In this document: one piece after another, positions 49,413 to 59,536 of the stretch | Numbering within the stretch: the stretch's first letter is position 1 | Layout of the letters: each line of letters opens with the position of its first letter | Assembly (NCBI GenBank): GCA_029962745.1 | Contig: CM057161.1 | Coordinates: 8,974,638-9,038,637, forward strand | Reading direction: 5' to 3' | Source of the DNA: Echinometra lucunter | Taxonomy: Eukaryota > Echinodermata > Echinoidea > Camarodonta > Echinometridae | Length of the DNA: 64,000 bases | Notes under the pieces: model-generated | Told to the model about the DNA's origin: nothing | The model's database searches: none | The model's input: the letters and a program-made list of their open reading frames with translations, nothing else | Program-made: the position numbers and the translations under genes

Positions 49413-50407
49413 TAGTTTAGGTCAGCCATAAACTGGGGGCTTCAAAAAAAAAAAGAAGAAAACATAATTCAATAGGTTATGCAATGAGTCACGTGTACTG
49501 AAATGTTAGTACTTTTGTTAGGCATGCTTGAAGCCCCCATTTCAACATTTGCATAAAAAACAGCACCTAAACTGAACAGGTTTATATACTATAAATCGTA
49601 GCTGTCTTTGAGCTTTTATTCTTGTTCTCTCTCTCTTTCTCCCTCAATCTCCGCCCCCCCCCCTCTCTCTCTCTCTCCCTCTCTCTGCATTTTGTCACAC
49701 GTCGGTGTGGGTTACTGCACTCCCTTGACTCCCAGACTTCTTCTTACAGAGGGCGCTATTGACATTCCCTTCTTCCGAGGCAATCTGCATCACGAAAAAT
49801 AAAGAATTGGGGAACATTATTAAACTGTATTCGTTAACCAAAAATAGAGAAGAAAACTTTGACATTAAAATTAAGTATTTATTATTGAATTATTTCGTAT
49901 GAACTGTAACATTATGACATGTTAGAACTTATGAATAGTCACGGTATGAAACATCCCATCAGACAATAACTTTCAAATGTCATTACTTGTGACTAGAGGA
50001 ATATTCCATGAGGTGCGGTAAGCATTCCGACTACTTTTCAAATTTATTTCGGCATAGCGATTCCGCTCTAGGAGAAATTCCGCGTCACACATGGAAAAGT
50101 TATCTGGATTTTAAAAATCTTATTCAGAAAAAAAAATCAAACCAAACAAACAAAACACGACACGACAAAATAGCGACATCTACCTTAGCCTCTTGTCGAC
50201 GGCCCTGGCTGGCGCTGTTGGAGTTCGTGGTGGATATCAGGACGAAGCATTCGGCGAGCGAAGCAAGCCAGAAAACCGAGGCGCTTGGGAAGCGAGCCAA
50301 AGGTTTTGCCCCGATAATGACCACTGACCATGCACATGATGCAGGGGCTGTAACAGCACCAGGGCCGTCGACAAGCGGCTACATCTACCACGTCTACCTC
50401 TACTTAC
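49413..50407. other. Region 3' of the glutamate receptor gene, with a 17-bp inverted repeat
   Basis: Holds a CT-rich run (49626-49686). CTTGTCGACGGCCCTGG at about 50194-50210 is repeated as an exact reverse complement at about 50361-50377, with partly matching flanks. This may be a small foldback element of about 200 bp. Minus-strand open frames across it are not recognisable proteins. Confidence 0.5.
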
Positions 50408-50539
50408 GGAGGGTACGATGGACTTCTGCGCAGTTGCAGGGGTAGAGACTTCATCGGTGCCTGTCTCTGAAGTTCCATCCGATGGAGACTTCGTGGGTGC
50501 TGGCATGCTACGACGACGAAGGGATGCGACCAACCTCTC
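50408..50539 (-). CDS. Possible cytoplasmic-tail exon of the glutamate receptor (tentative)
   Basis: On the minus strand this follows AAACAG and ends at CCCTCC|GTAAGT, a perfect donor. The frame is phase 0, as required after the TM4 exon, and reads ERLVASLRRRSMPAPTKS then a Ser/Thr-rich stretch. Ionotropic glutamate receptor tails after TM4 are poorly conserved, so the sequence itself does not identify it. The acceptor has a distant rather than adjacent pyrimidine stretch. It could equally be chance. Confidence 0.3.
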
Positions 50540-51168
50540 CTGTTTCATGAGGTGTTGGAGGATGTTGGGAGGAGTCGGGGGGGGGGGGATCAGAAAAAAT
50601 GAATACAGAATAATTTAATTAGAACTGAACAACAGGGGTGGATCCCAGGGGGGGGGGGGGAGGGGGCGAATCGGCCGCTCATCGGCTATAGCTATTTTAT
50701 GAATGTTAAAAGTGTGCATGTTATATGTATGTCTTGTATATTTTTATATAGTAGAAATCGCAGTTCGACCAACAGCCGTTACGAACTTTGTCAAATGAAC
50801 TATTTCAAATCAAATCAAATCAAATTCATACAACGACTATTCATACCCACCCCAACAGGCATAGTTCATATAAGCCGAGTTCCTCACAGAGCTTTTATTT
50901 GGAATGATGGGTATAATTTTGTTCCAGTCTGGAGTTACGATGGATCCCCTTTATCCAAAACACTATAGTTTCATTACTCTTTAGTCTTGAAATTTCATGC
51001 CTTCATACATCTATGATAACACCATGCTCCTGCATTGTGAACTTTTTTTTAATAATTATGCTGGATATTATTAATCCAATTCTTTAAACAAATCGGTCGA
51101 AATCAAATGAAAAGAACGGAACAAAGAAGGAATGTTGCACGAAGTCGAAATGAACATTCCATGCTTAC

Positions 51169-51357
51169 ATGCGCTATTCTTGCCCTTAGATTCAGCCACA
51201 TCCTCCGAAAACCACACGAGCTCAGCTCCTGGCAGACCTTCTGTTTGGAGCGGTAGACGAGCTCGATGATGGACACCAGGAGAGCTACGGCCGTGCCTCC
51301 GAGGAGGATGTAGAAGACGCCGGCCAGTTTGTCCAGATTCAAGGCTCGCGTGTCCGT
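51169..51357 (-). CDS. Ionotropic glutamate receptor, exon with TM4
   Basis: Read on the minus strand between TTTCCTCCCTCAAAG| and |GTAAGC, phase 0 on both sides, 63 codons. It encodes TDTRALNLDKLAGVFYILLG then GTAVALLVSIIELVYRSKQK, then CQELSSCGFRRMWLNLRARI. ALxLxxLAGVFYILxGG is the signature of the last membrane helix (M4) of AMPA-type and related receptors, which anchors the S2 ligand lobe to the membrane. The basic RSK follows as the start of the cytoplasmic tail. The subtype (AMPA, kainate or invertebrate-specific) cannot be settled from this exon alone. Confidence 0.9.
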
Positions 51358-51558
51358 CTTTGAGGGAGGAAATCAATAATAACATCACATTTACAAAATA
51401 TTATTTCATGGAATCCGATGTTTCAGAATATTGTAGTCGTTCGGAAGTTTTGGTAACGCAATGATGTAACCTTTGTGAACATGCTGATATATACGGTGAT
51501 ATACATACAAACGAAATGATTGTTTTACACTTGCATATTTACTACATTCTGTCTTGCA

Positions 51559-51765
51559 GGGCCGTACGCATAATTTTTTTTTTCCGGGGGGGGGGGCAAG
51601 CTTACGTAAAATGTTCGAAGAAGCACACATTTTTGAAATTGAAATGGAAGGATCTGATGTATACTTTTGAAGGAATTTTGGAAAATTTTCAGTTAAAACA
51701 TGTATGTCTTGAAAAATTACTGGGGGCCCAACTGTGCCCCCCCCCCCCCTCTGCGTACGGCCATG
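51559..51765. mobile_element. MITE family E, copy 2, with 10-bp target duplication
   Basis: CTGTCTTGCA occurs on both sides (51549-51558 and 51766-51775). The ends GGGCCGTACGCA and TGCGTACGGCCATG contain an exact 11-bp inverted repeat, GGCCGTACGCA. Poly-G near the left end and poly-C near the right end are also inverted. It lies in the intron between the two recognised glutamate receptor exons. Confidence 0.88.
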
Positions 51766-52122
51766 CTGTCTTGCATAGCCCAAAAATCACATTAAAAATT
51801 GTCCTTTTTTTCTCTCATCTCATTCAACCTCATAAAAAAGGAAGTCTTGTACCCAAATAACTTTGCTATTAATCCCCCAACTTCTTGTATAAGGCGTCAT
51901 TCTGATTGCGTTATTTTTACCTCCATGAATTCAATTAAGATTTGGAGAGCAATTTTTTGCCAAAAGTTCAACACAACGATTGCGGTCTAATTATTTTTTT
52001 TATGCAATGAATTTGTACGATTGCGCTCCATAGACACTGATAGAGGCTGGCGCCAGTAGCTGACGCAAATCAACGTTAGCAAATGACGCCTCGTTTTTAG
52101 GAGTACATTACGTCATACTTAC

Positions 52123-52234
52123 TACATCTGTGGTGTCCTTGACGCACTGGGATCTGTTCACCCAGTATTTCTCTTCCAGTCGACGCAAGATGTCTCTTTC
52201 TCTCAATTCCAAGATGGCCACCGTCAATTCCTTC
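52123..52234 (-). CDS. Ionotropic glutamate receptor, exon with end of S2 ligand lobe
   Basis: Read on the minus strand with donor GATGTA|GTAAGT. It encodes KELTVAILELRERDILRRLE, then EKYWVNRSQCVKDTTDV. LxxAxLxLxExxxLxxLxxKWW....C is the conserved last helix of the S2 ligand-binding lobe. The Cys is the one that forms the conserved S2 disulfide in this family, and NRS is a potential glycosylation site. The end phase (0) matches the TM4 exon. The acceptor I chose (GGGGAATAG) is weak, so the exon start may differ. Upstream exons would lie beyond 52234 on the minus strand; none was recognised before the window's end. Confidence 0.82.
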
Positions 52235-52639
52235 CTATTCCCCAGAATGATCAGAAGAGGATATAAATGAATTAACATGATTAAATTGTTTCCAAAACCA
52301 GATCGAAATGATGAAATTTCAATTTGAATGTGTAGTGTTTTTATTTGATATTGTTATTATTCATCAAACACTAATTTCAACAAGATCAGAGCTTGATCAC
52401 TACTTTGTTTCATTTGATCATGCCAAGAAAGCTGATCTACTACTTAATTCTTTGTTAACAGAGCATTTCTCAGTTTACCTATTCACATGATTCAACTGGA
52501 TTCTTTTGTGTACCTACTGGCCCAGTCATAATTTATTCAAGATGTTCATACAGCAACCAGGAATTTATTTAAGGAATGCTTAGCTGCTGTTTGAGTGGAT
52601 GTTTTCTCATGTAGCAACTACCACCCTGATAGCAGAGAC

Positions 52640-53160
52640 TGGTAGAAAATACGTCATATTTACGTCTTATTTATGTCGTGCCGTACGTCTTATTTACGTC
52701 TTATTACCACGTCTTAAAGACGAAACTTTGCACCAGCACAAGTCGTCAAATAAGACGTCATATTCTGACGTCATTTTAACGTCGTATTGGGTGAAATAAG
52801 ACGTCTTTGAGACGTATTTAAGACCAAAGCAGATGCCCTCAAACTGGTAAAATTCACGTCATTTTCCCGTCTTTTTACGACTTCTCTCACGTCTTTTTTA
52901 CGTCATTGATTTACGTCTTAAAGATGTCAATTTGCAACAGTGGAAGACGTCATAGTAACGTCATATTTTGACGTAATTTCTACGTCTTATTGGTAAAAGG
53001 AGACGTCTTTAAGACGTCCTTGGAGCTCTCAGACCGGTAAAAATCACGTCATTTTTACGTCTTTTCACGTCATGTCTTACATCTTTTTTACGTCATTTAC
53101 TTATGTCTTAAAGACGTCAGTTTGCACCTGCACAAGACGTAAAATAAGACGTCGTATTTT
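52640..53160. repeat. ACGTC-rich tandem array (unit about 195 bp)
   Basis: About two and a half units, each containing CACGTCATTTTTACGTC-like, TTTACGTCTTAAAGACGTC, TTTGCAMC..GCACAAG, TATTTTGACGT and a GACGTCTTTAAGACGTCC-like palindrome, ending with AAACTGGTAAAAATCACGTC-like sequence. The TGACGTCA/TGACGTAA octamers match cAMP-response-element (CREB/ATF) sites, though they may simply be transposase-binding subterminal repeats. Confidence 0.85.
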
Positions 53161-53605
53161 GACGTCACTTATACTCATTTACATTTTAAAGTAAATTACT
53201 CTTGGCTCTACAAATTGGCAACACTGATGACATCATACGCAAGTAGCTTTACCATTCACTCTGTACATGAAATTTCACATTTTCTCAATTTCTTTTGGAA
53301 GATACACATTTTCTAACCCCCACAGTCAATGTATTTTCAGAAGAATTGCTTTTTACATAACATAGGACCTAAATTGAGTATGGGAAGAGAAAATATGTAA
53401 CTTCCAAAAAATTAAGAGAATGTGACATTTCATGTACAAAGTAAATGGAGGGGTGCTAGCATATGAATCATCAGTGTTGCCAATTTGCTGAGGCGATAGC
53501 AATTTATTAGAAAATGTAAATGAGTGTAAGTGACGTCAAAATACGTCTTATTTTACGTCTTGTGCAGGTGCAAACTAATGTCTTTAAGACATAAGTAAAT
53601 GACAT
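53090..53605. repeat. 516-bp near-palindrome overlapping the ACGTC array
   Basis: The left arm (53090 to about 53330) and right arm (about 53367-53605) are reverse complements with scattered changes. The arms include TTTGCACCTGCACAAGACGT, GACGTCACTTAYACTCATTT and CAAATTGGCAACACTGATGA. The outer 70 bases belong to the ACGTC array, so the array's end is itself inverted around this centre. Confidence 0.88.
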
Positions 53606-54945
53606 ATTCTTTTTTCTTTGACTGATTTTGCTCATTTTGCTTTTAAAATGCTGTTCAAATTCATCTCTTTTTATTGAAACAGTAAAACTTCTAGGGTTGT
53701 CTCTCCCTTTCATGATAGTACAAGACGTTGTGAAGACATACTTTAGATGTGATATTTTACTCCTCACTTGTCATTTTAGGCACATACAGTTTCATGTATA
53801 TAAGAGCAATCGTACAATGCCATTAAATACAGAAAAAAAAACCTGTTAAAAATCATCTTCAAATGCCAAGACAAAAAGAATATTTAATGAATCTGACAGA
53901 AACATTGCACAGAATTGCATTTTCAAAACTTAGTACATGTGTCTTTCCTCAATTATAAAACTTTCTTCTACACTTCAAAAAGTGAAGGTACATAGAGAAG
54001 GAAAGTTATTACAAACTTTTGGTCTGTCTATAAAAAAATGGAAAGACTAAGAGGATAAACTCAATCAGAACTAAGAATATAATAAATAATACAAACACTT
54101 GAGTATAATAAATTGCATTGACAAGGCTTATCACACACACATTATGATTATGAGCAAAATTGAAAACGATAGACATCAGTATATTATTTGAATCTACAGA
54201 AATTAGAATTTAGAAATACAATAAAGAACAAGAGCACCTGGCTTAGATAACACAAACTTTATGAATCCTCAACCACATCGAAATTTATGCCCATGCCATT
54301 GCCATAATTGAAAATGATATGGCACATTTATGTTGTTTATTTTCATTTTCATGTATACAAACAATGACATCTCTGACCTTGCGATTCCCTAATCTACAGA
54401 GACCACTGTCCCTCCAATATGCATAAATGAGCTAAGTTTAAGTTGAACAGCACAGAGTTCATAAGTTATCGCAAGAAAAAGCAATCTTCATGTATATGAC
54501 CTCTATAACCTTTGAACTTTACACCCTAAATCTTATCAGATCATTGTCCCTCCCATATGCATCATGAGCCACATTTGAAGTTCACACGTCAAATGGCTGT
54601 GCAGTTATTGTGAGATCAAACCATTTCTATTTACATAAAGACCTCTATGACATTTCAGCTTTAACCTTGAGACCCCAAAATGTAATTAGATCATTGTCCC
54701 AACCATATGCATACATGTACATAAGCCAAGTTTATTGCGAGAATGAACCATTTCTATGTACATAAAAACTTCTATGACCTTTGACCTCTAAATCTTTGAG
54801 ATCATTTTCTCTCCTTGTATCCCTGTATCCTTTCTGTGACATCCGTTGGTACGTACACGTACTTGATGACCCCTCAACATCTTTAACGGATATGCAAGAG
54901 GCACTCGCCCTCGATCAATGCATCTGTCAGAACAATAATGTTTAA
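53606..54945. other. Stretch with no recognised gene
   Basis: AT-rich. The recurring ATGACCTYTATGACCTTTGA-like and TCATTGTCCCTCCCATATGCAT stretches (54400-54780) form a diverged internal tandem repeat of roughly 150 bp. No coding signal was seen. Confidence 0.4.
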
Positions 54946-54949
54946 TGGA

Positions 54950-55067
54950 TATAATAATAATAATAATATTCTCCATTTATATAGCGCCTAGTACATTTCT
55001 CTGAGACGTGTCTAAGCGCTTTACAGATATATTATATATCATATATATATATATATATATATATATA
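54950..55067 (+). repeat. AAT microsatellite, SINE-tail-like sequence and (AT)n
   Basis: ATAATAATAATAAT is followed by ATTTATATAGCGCCTAGTAC and CTAAGCGCTTTACAG, then TA dinucleotides (about 55028-55067). The ATATAGCGC / AAGCGCTTTACA words match tails of tRNA-derived SINEs seen elsewhere in the window. Confidence 0.55.
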
Positions 55068-55139
55068 AACAAAGTAGATAGTGTTCTGCTCGGAGTTGGT
55101 GATATCAAGAACTAAAAAACGAATAAAAAACTCTGTAAA

Positions 55140-55195
55140 CCAAAGAAATTTCACGAATTTTCGCCCATAGGGCTTTATCAAGTGTTTATTGTCAA
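55140..55195 (-). ncRNA. Hammerhead-ribozyme-like motif of a Penelope-like element (degenerate)
   Basis: The minus strand reads ACTTGATAAAGCCC, TAT, GGGCGAAAATTC. GCCC and GGGC form a perfect stem II flanked by TTGATAA (consensus CUGAUGA) and GAAA, the two core boxes of a hammerhead ribozyme. A short stem-loop around AATTCGTGAAATT follows. Penelope-like elements are known to carry hammerheads in their terminal repeats, and this sits about 480 bases downstream of the GIY-YIG frame on the same strand. The first box is imperfect, so activity is doubtful. Confidence 0.4.
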
Positions 55196-55312
55196 TTTGA
55201 AAATGCGTCGTTTATCATGATAACAGCGCGCACACTCTGCTGAAGTCCTAGGCGCAAGGCGCACCAGACAGAGTGGCGCACATTACGTAACAAAGAAGTA
55301 CATGAGCTAAAA

Positions 55313-55650
55313 TAAAGTGAAAGAGACGGAAAAAAGGGGGAGAGAGAAAGAAAGAAAAGAGGGAGGCAGAAAGAAGAAGTAGTAAAGCTGAAGCCTGCGA
55401 GAAAGAAAGAAACTGGAAGAAGAAACAGAGAGAGAAAGAGAGAGAGAAGAGAAAAAGAAAAAAGAGGAAAAGAAAAAGGAAAAGGAGAGAGAAAGAAAAA
55501 AAAAGAGAGAGAGAGAAAAAAAAAGAGAGAGAAAGAGAAAAAAAAGAGAGAAAAAAAGTGAAAAAACCGGGAGAAGAGGAGAAAAGGGAGAGAAGAGATG
55601 AGAAAAGAGATAGAGAGAGAGAGAAAGAAAGAAAGAAAATTGAAAAAATG
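55313..55650 (+). repeat. About 330-bp polypurine tract
   Basis: Almost only A and G on the + strand, with GAGAGA, GAAAGAAA and GGGAGA words. The Leu/Ser/Phe-rich minus-strand frame over it (55248-55673) is an artefact. It lies between the endonuclease stop codon and the hammerhead-like motif. Confidence 0.95.
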
Positions 55651-55675
55651 AAAAGCAAGGACAATGACAACAAAA

Positions 55676-56165
55676 CTAAGAGTTCATCGGAAAGGAGCGG
55701 AAAGCAGCGTCGATACCGTTAGGTTGGAGACATCCTAGGCGGTGGATGATGCGTTCTTCTCGGATCTTGCGTTCCTCATCACTCGCTCCAGAACATCTCA
55801 TCACGCCGCAGATTTTGAAATTGTTGATGGAGTGCCCAGGGAGATGGAAATGTTGTGCAACTGTAAGCCCTGTCGTGTGCAGTCGGATTGAGCGTAGATG
55901 TTCATTGGTGCGATCGGCCATCCTCCGTTTAGTCTCACCGATGTATAGCATTTCACATGTGGTGCACACAATGGCATATATCAAGTTGGTTGTCGTGCAT
56001 GTGAAATGGTCCCTGATATGCCAGGTTGACTTAGGGCCTTTGGTGCTAGTTGCTTGTGACACAATGTTGCAGGTGTTACATCTGCTTCTTGCACATCTGA
56101 CGGTCCCGTGATTCTCTTCGTTGTTGGGTGTAGATAAAAACCTTGAGTGTATAAATACATATATA
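55676..56165 (-). pseudogene. Penelope-like element, C-terminal GIY-YIG endonuclease fragment
   Basis: The minus-strand frame ends at a stop at 55676. Upstream in the same frame are FLSTPNNEENHGTVRC and RSRCNTCNIVSQATS, a Cys-rich knuckle, then TWHIRDHFTCTTTNLIYAIV, CTTCEMLYIGETKRRMADR, TNEHLRSIR and AQHFHLPGHSINNFKI. IYxIxC..C....YIGETxRxxxxRxxEH is the GIY-YIG nuclease core as found in Penelope-like retroelements, which cut target DNA for retrotransposition. No reverse transcriptase was found upstream, so this is a truncated copy. The Met at 56062 is internal. The frame itself has no stop, so the insertion may be fairly recent. Confidence 0.82.
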
Positions 56166-56506
56166 TATAATTATAAGAGCATGTACTAGTAATTGAAACT
56201 TTACTCATATTGGCTAGATTACATTTTACCTTGAAAACGACATATCCACATCCATGTAATTATACATGCAATTTTAATTCATAAAGTACCTAATATGATT
56301 GAGCTTTATCGATTTCACTACATGTATTATAATCCTTGTAATAGAATACTGACAGGTCTACAGGACATCCATCAACTTACTTTTATCTAAAAGAATAATT
56401 TTAAAAAATATGGTGTGAAGTCAAGATGAGCAAACTGCTAACATTCAGAAGCCTATAGAAAGAACACACTCAGTAGTCGTATCTCAGTAAGAAAAGGATT
56501 CTTTAC

Positions 56507-56658
56507 CTATCAGTAATGAACTTTAAAGAAGAAAAGCTCCTCTTTGTACCCCTCTGCCTCTTCCAGTTGTATCTGACTGCCAATCAGGCTCCATCAGGTT
56601 CTTCATTATCTGGGTTACTCCCTTCACAGTGTCTGCACATCCTCCTGAAGTGACTCAC
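56507..56658 (-). pseudogene. DUF4806-like C-terminal exon, frameshifted
   Basis: On the minus strand, after TTTCTCTCCTACACATAG and before ATAG|GTAAAG. One frame gives SGGCADTVKGVTQIMKNLM; the next frame continues LAVRYNWKRQRGTKRSFSSL then KFITD. Together they match in order the end of DUF4806 domains as I remember them (GG..xxxVxxIMxxLxxxxLAxxYxWxGxxGxxxFxxLK). The frame changes near 56582-56590, so the copy is broken or mis-sequenced. The function of DUF4806 is unknown. Confidence 0.5.
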
Positions 56659-57329
56659 CTATGTGTAGGAGAGAAAGCAAGGAATCAAATTTTGTTGCAC
56701 TGTCATGTAAAGGGACCAGTCATAAGTGCTTTCAAGATGACATTCACATCGTTTATTATGAATGGAAGTAGAAATACAGCAAAAATTACTTAATATTCAG
56801 AGCCCTCTAATTTGGTTTCATAAATAAATTAAGGCACACATTACTTTTACTTATGATTCACTAAAAGAATAAACATTCCTTCTAGGTAACATACTTTCGG
56901 ATACCAGTATTTCAGCTCTTGTTTATATCAAATTGTTACCAACATTCCTTCACTTTCTGTGTGCAATTTAACTGTTTATTTACTACTTTCTCACTATCTC
57001 AATTCTTTGTTAGGGTGCCCTATCTACGGGGACTGTCTCATGAACAATACATATTCTCAACTTCTAATCAGAAAAAGGAGCCTTTTTCATACTTAATACT
57101 TCATTATCATTTGCTGCACCAGGAACGTTTGCAAAACAAAACATGCAGGTTTGTGCACAAGGGTGAGATATTGCACTTTGCATTTTGCACTGGTCAGAGC
57201 GCATGAACGATGGTTCTGCACTTAATTACATGAAGGTAATTGGGCAAGGAACTATGCCCTATTCATTTTTCCAGAAATAAAACAGGGTTATTAGTTTGTA
57301 TGATTTTTTTTTTCATTAAAACATGATAC

Positions 57330-57543
57330 TAACTGTTTTCTCTTCTCAGAAATATGCTGAAGGACTCTGTCCAGCTCTTCTAAGTGCTCTTTTGCTTTAA
57401 TATTGAAAGGAAGAGCTGGCTTGTTGTCAGGGAGCCCTACGATGTACTTGAGCATCTTCCACTGCACCATTGTATTCCAGCCTCTCTAGAATGGCTCTCA
57501 GCAACTTTCTATTCTCCCTTAACTCTGACTTCACCTCCCATTT
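57330..57543 (-). pseudogene. DUF4806-like upstream exon (coiled coil plus domain start), frameshifted
   Basis: Read on the minus strand after TTTTTGTGTAG. One frame gives KWEVKSELRENRKLLRAILE then RLEYNGAVEDA, a short coiled coil. A shifted frame gives MLKYIVGLPDNKPALPF then NIKAKEHLEELDRVLQHISE. The coiled coil followed by LPxxxxxxLPFxxKxxEELExLxxxL is the order seen ahead of and at the start of DUF4806. Strand and order agree with the exon at 56507-56658. The frame change lies near 57430-57455. Confidence 0.5.
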
Positions 57544-58351
57544 CTACACAAAAAGTTTCTGCTGAAACAGAATGAAATATTGTACGTACAATGTCACTTT
57601 GTTGCAATGGCAAACTTTCATGTTCAATACAGTCCAACAGGCAACACGTTAGGCTCTAAAGTATCGTTGACTGGGGTCTAACAACAACTTCATTAAATCA
57701 TATGGAGCATATGTACAGCCTTTGTTTTTTGTTTTTTTGTTGAAATGTTGAAAAATTTTTGTGCATGCGCGTAGCTGTGCAATAACATCACAAAAGACAC
57801 AACAATGGGGGCTTTGGAGCGGGCTTATAGGGGAAAGGAGGGTCTTTGGAACAGTTTGTCTTCGCCAATTTTCATCGAAATGAAGCCCACTGTAACGGCT
57901 TAATGCGAAACGGAACAGCAAAACGAAAATTTGAAATGGATTACTTTCTTGTTTTTCCTCGATAAGAAGAAAATGGTATGCTTTAGAACGGTTTTCTTTG
58001 TTCATTTTGTCAATAGGAAGAAAATGCTATATTTTGGTGGAACGGAAATTTGAGTGTGAAAATGAGGGTCTTCTCCAAAATACCCATCACACATTATATA
58101 CTGTGTGTACCCCTACCCCCCCCCCCCCCCCCCCCCCGGCGATTTGGCTGACCTCAGATCATTTCAATCATGATCTAACCTGTGGCGTCAGACAAGGACA
58201 CACACAAAATTTTGGCGAACCCATTCGGAATACAGAAAAGTAATCGGCACTTGCATTTGCATAGATCTATATAGATCTAGACTGTATATTTGAGATCTCA
58301 AACTTCCAGTTGACCTTTGGCGGAGAGAACAAAATACCCAAGTGCAGATGA

Positions 58352-59041
58352 AGTGATAAATCGGCATTATCGTGAAATACTTCACCAGCCCATTCACTGT
58401 CATTTATTTCATCAGTGCTGGTGACTTCTTTCCACTCCCATTTTTTTTTTAATATGGCAGCATGGATATGCAACTTTTTGCCCTCCTATTTTCATTCTGA
58501 TTTTACGGTTTTCCATTGAGATTTCTTATCCCTTTACTTCTGTCACCTACTCGCTGTGGATCTTCTTTGTATCAATTTGTTTAACAACAGCCAACGAGGG
58601 GAGCCTTCAGACAGAAATTATCATTTCTTTCAGGTAATCCCTAGGCATTGGTTGTTGCTTATGTTATAATGTATGCCGTTATGTTTCCTTTGAAATTTGT
58701 TTGTCATATCATTATACATCCTGGAAATTGAATAAACATAAACCTAAACTTTGTACATGTGCAATGCGAGCGCACATGCGACAAGAGAGGTGATGTATTT
58801 CACAATAAAGGCCAATAAATCATCGTTTTGGGTAAGTTCTAAGTTATCAAAATAAAGAAGTGGAAAAAAAACATCGGCCTTGATGTGAAATAAGTCACTT
58901 CTCTTCTCGCATGTGCGCTCAAAAGTCTAGACGTCTGTTAGTAGAGTTATGAAAGTGGAAAGAAGTCACCAGCTGTGACCAGCACTGACGCAATAAACAG
59001 CAGTGAATGGGCTGGTGACTTATTTCACGATAATGCCAAAA
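58352..59041. repeat. Long inverted repeat with a nested smaller hairpin
   Basis: About 90 bases at 58352-58440 (GCATTATCGTGAAATAC..TTCACCAGCCCATTCACTG) recur reverse-complemented at 58953-59041. Inside, 58772-58803 (GAGCGCACATGCGACAAGAG) and 58885-58921 form a second inverted pair. It is probably one nested or internally expanded foldback element. Confidence 0.8.
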
Positions 59042-59154
59042 CATCAACCAAACATTCAATTTTACAATGTCACTTTTATAGCTGAGAGAATTCAGCTTAA
59101 TCAACATGGTTAACCATTTGCTTCCTATGCCCGATTGAGATGTAGTTGTACCCT

Positions 59155-59415
59155 GCTTCGCTCGCTCATATTTTCAAATTTCTTTTCTAAAATGTGATTA
59201 AAAACAAGAAAAGTATTCATTTTTGGCTCGCTCGCTTCGCTCGCCCGTCCTTTATTTGAAAATGCAATTAAGAATAAAAAAGCGGTTATTTTTTATTGGC
59301 TCGCTTCGCTCGCTCATAAAATTGATATTATTAAAATGTGTGTAAGAGGAAAAAAATAGTCCAAAAATTCAATTATCCCCCCACTCCTCATAGTGGATTT
59401 ACGCCAGCGATAAAA
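59155..59415. mobile_element. Relative of the 46546-47036 element (left end missing)
   Basis: Contains three copies of the CTCGCTTCGCTCGCTC minisatellite unit separated by AAAATGYRATTAARAA-like spacers, then CCCCCACTCCTCATAGTGG and the right end GGATTTACGCCAGC, as in the first copy. The left inverted end was not found. Confidence 0.75.
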
Positions 59416-59504
59416 CTCGCGCTTCACACTCGATTTTTCCATAAACGCAAACAAAAAGTGACTGCCCCTGGCCCTGCCCCCAACATTTTCTTTTGTCCTC
59501 CATT

Positions 59505-59506
<2 letters not shown>

Positions 59507-59535
<29 letters not shown>

Positions 59536-59536
59536 C
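59507..59536. repeat. 30-base poly-C run
   Basis: Uninterrupted C run; the longest homopolymer in the window. Confidence 0.95.

Larger units (their letters stand above)
56166..58350. other. Interior of the candidate transposon around the DUF4806-like exons
   Basis: Beyond the two exon-like segments I recognise nothing. A C-run of about 20 bases lies at 58118-58137. Other open frames of 60-120 codons match no family. Confidence 0.4.

Noticed and set aside
50185..50391. Small Cys-rich minus-strand protein
   Set aside because: The frame overlaps a small inverted-repeat element and matches nothing recognisable.
55248..55673. 141-codon Leu/Ser/Phe frame next to the endonuclease
   Set aside because: Encoded by the polypurine tract, not a separate gene.
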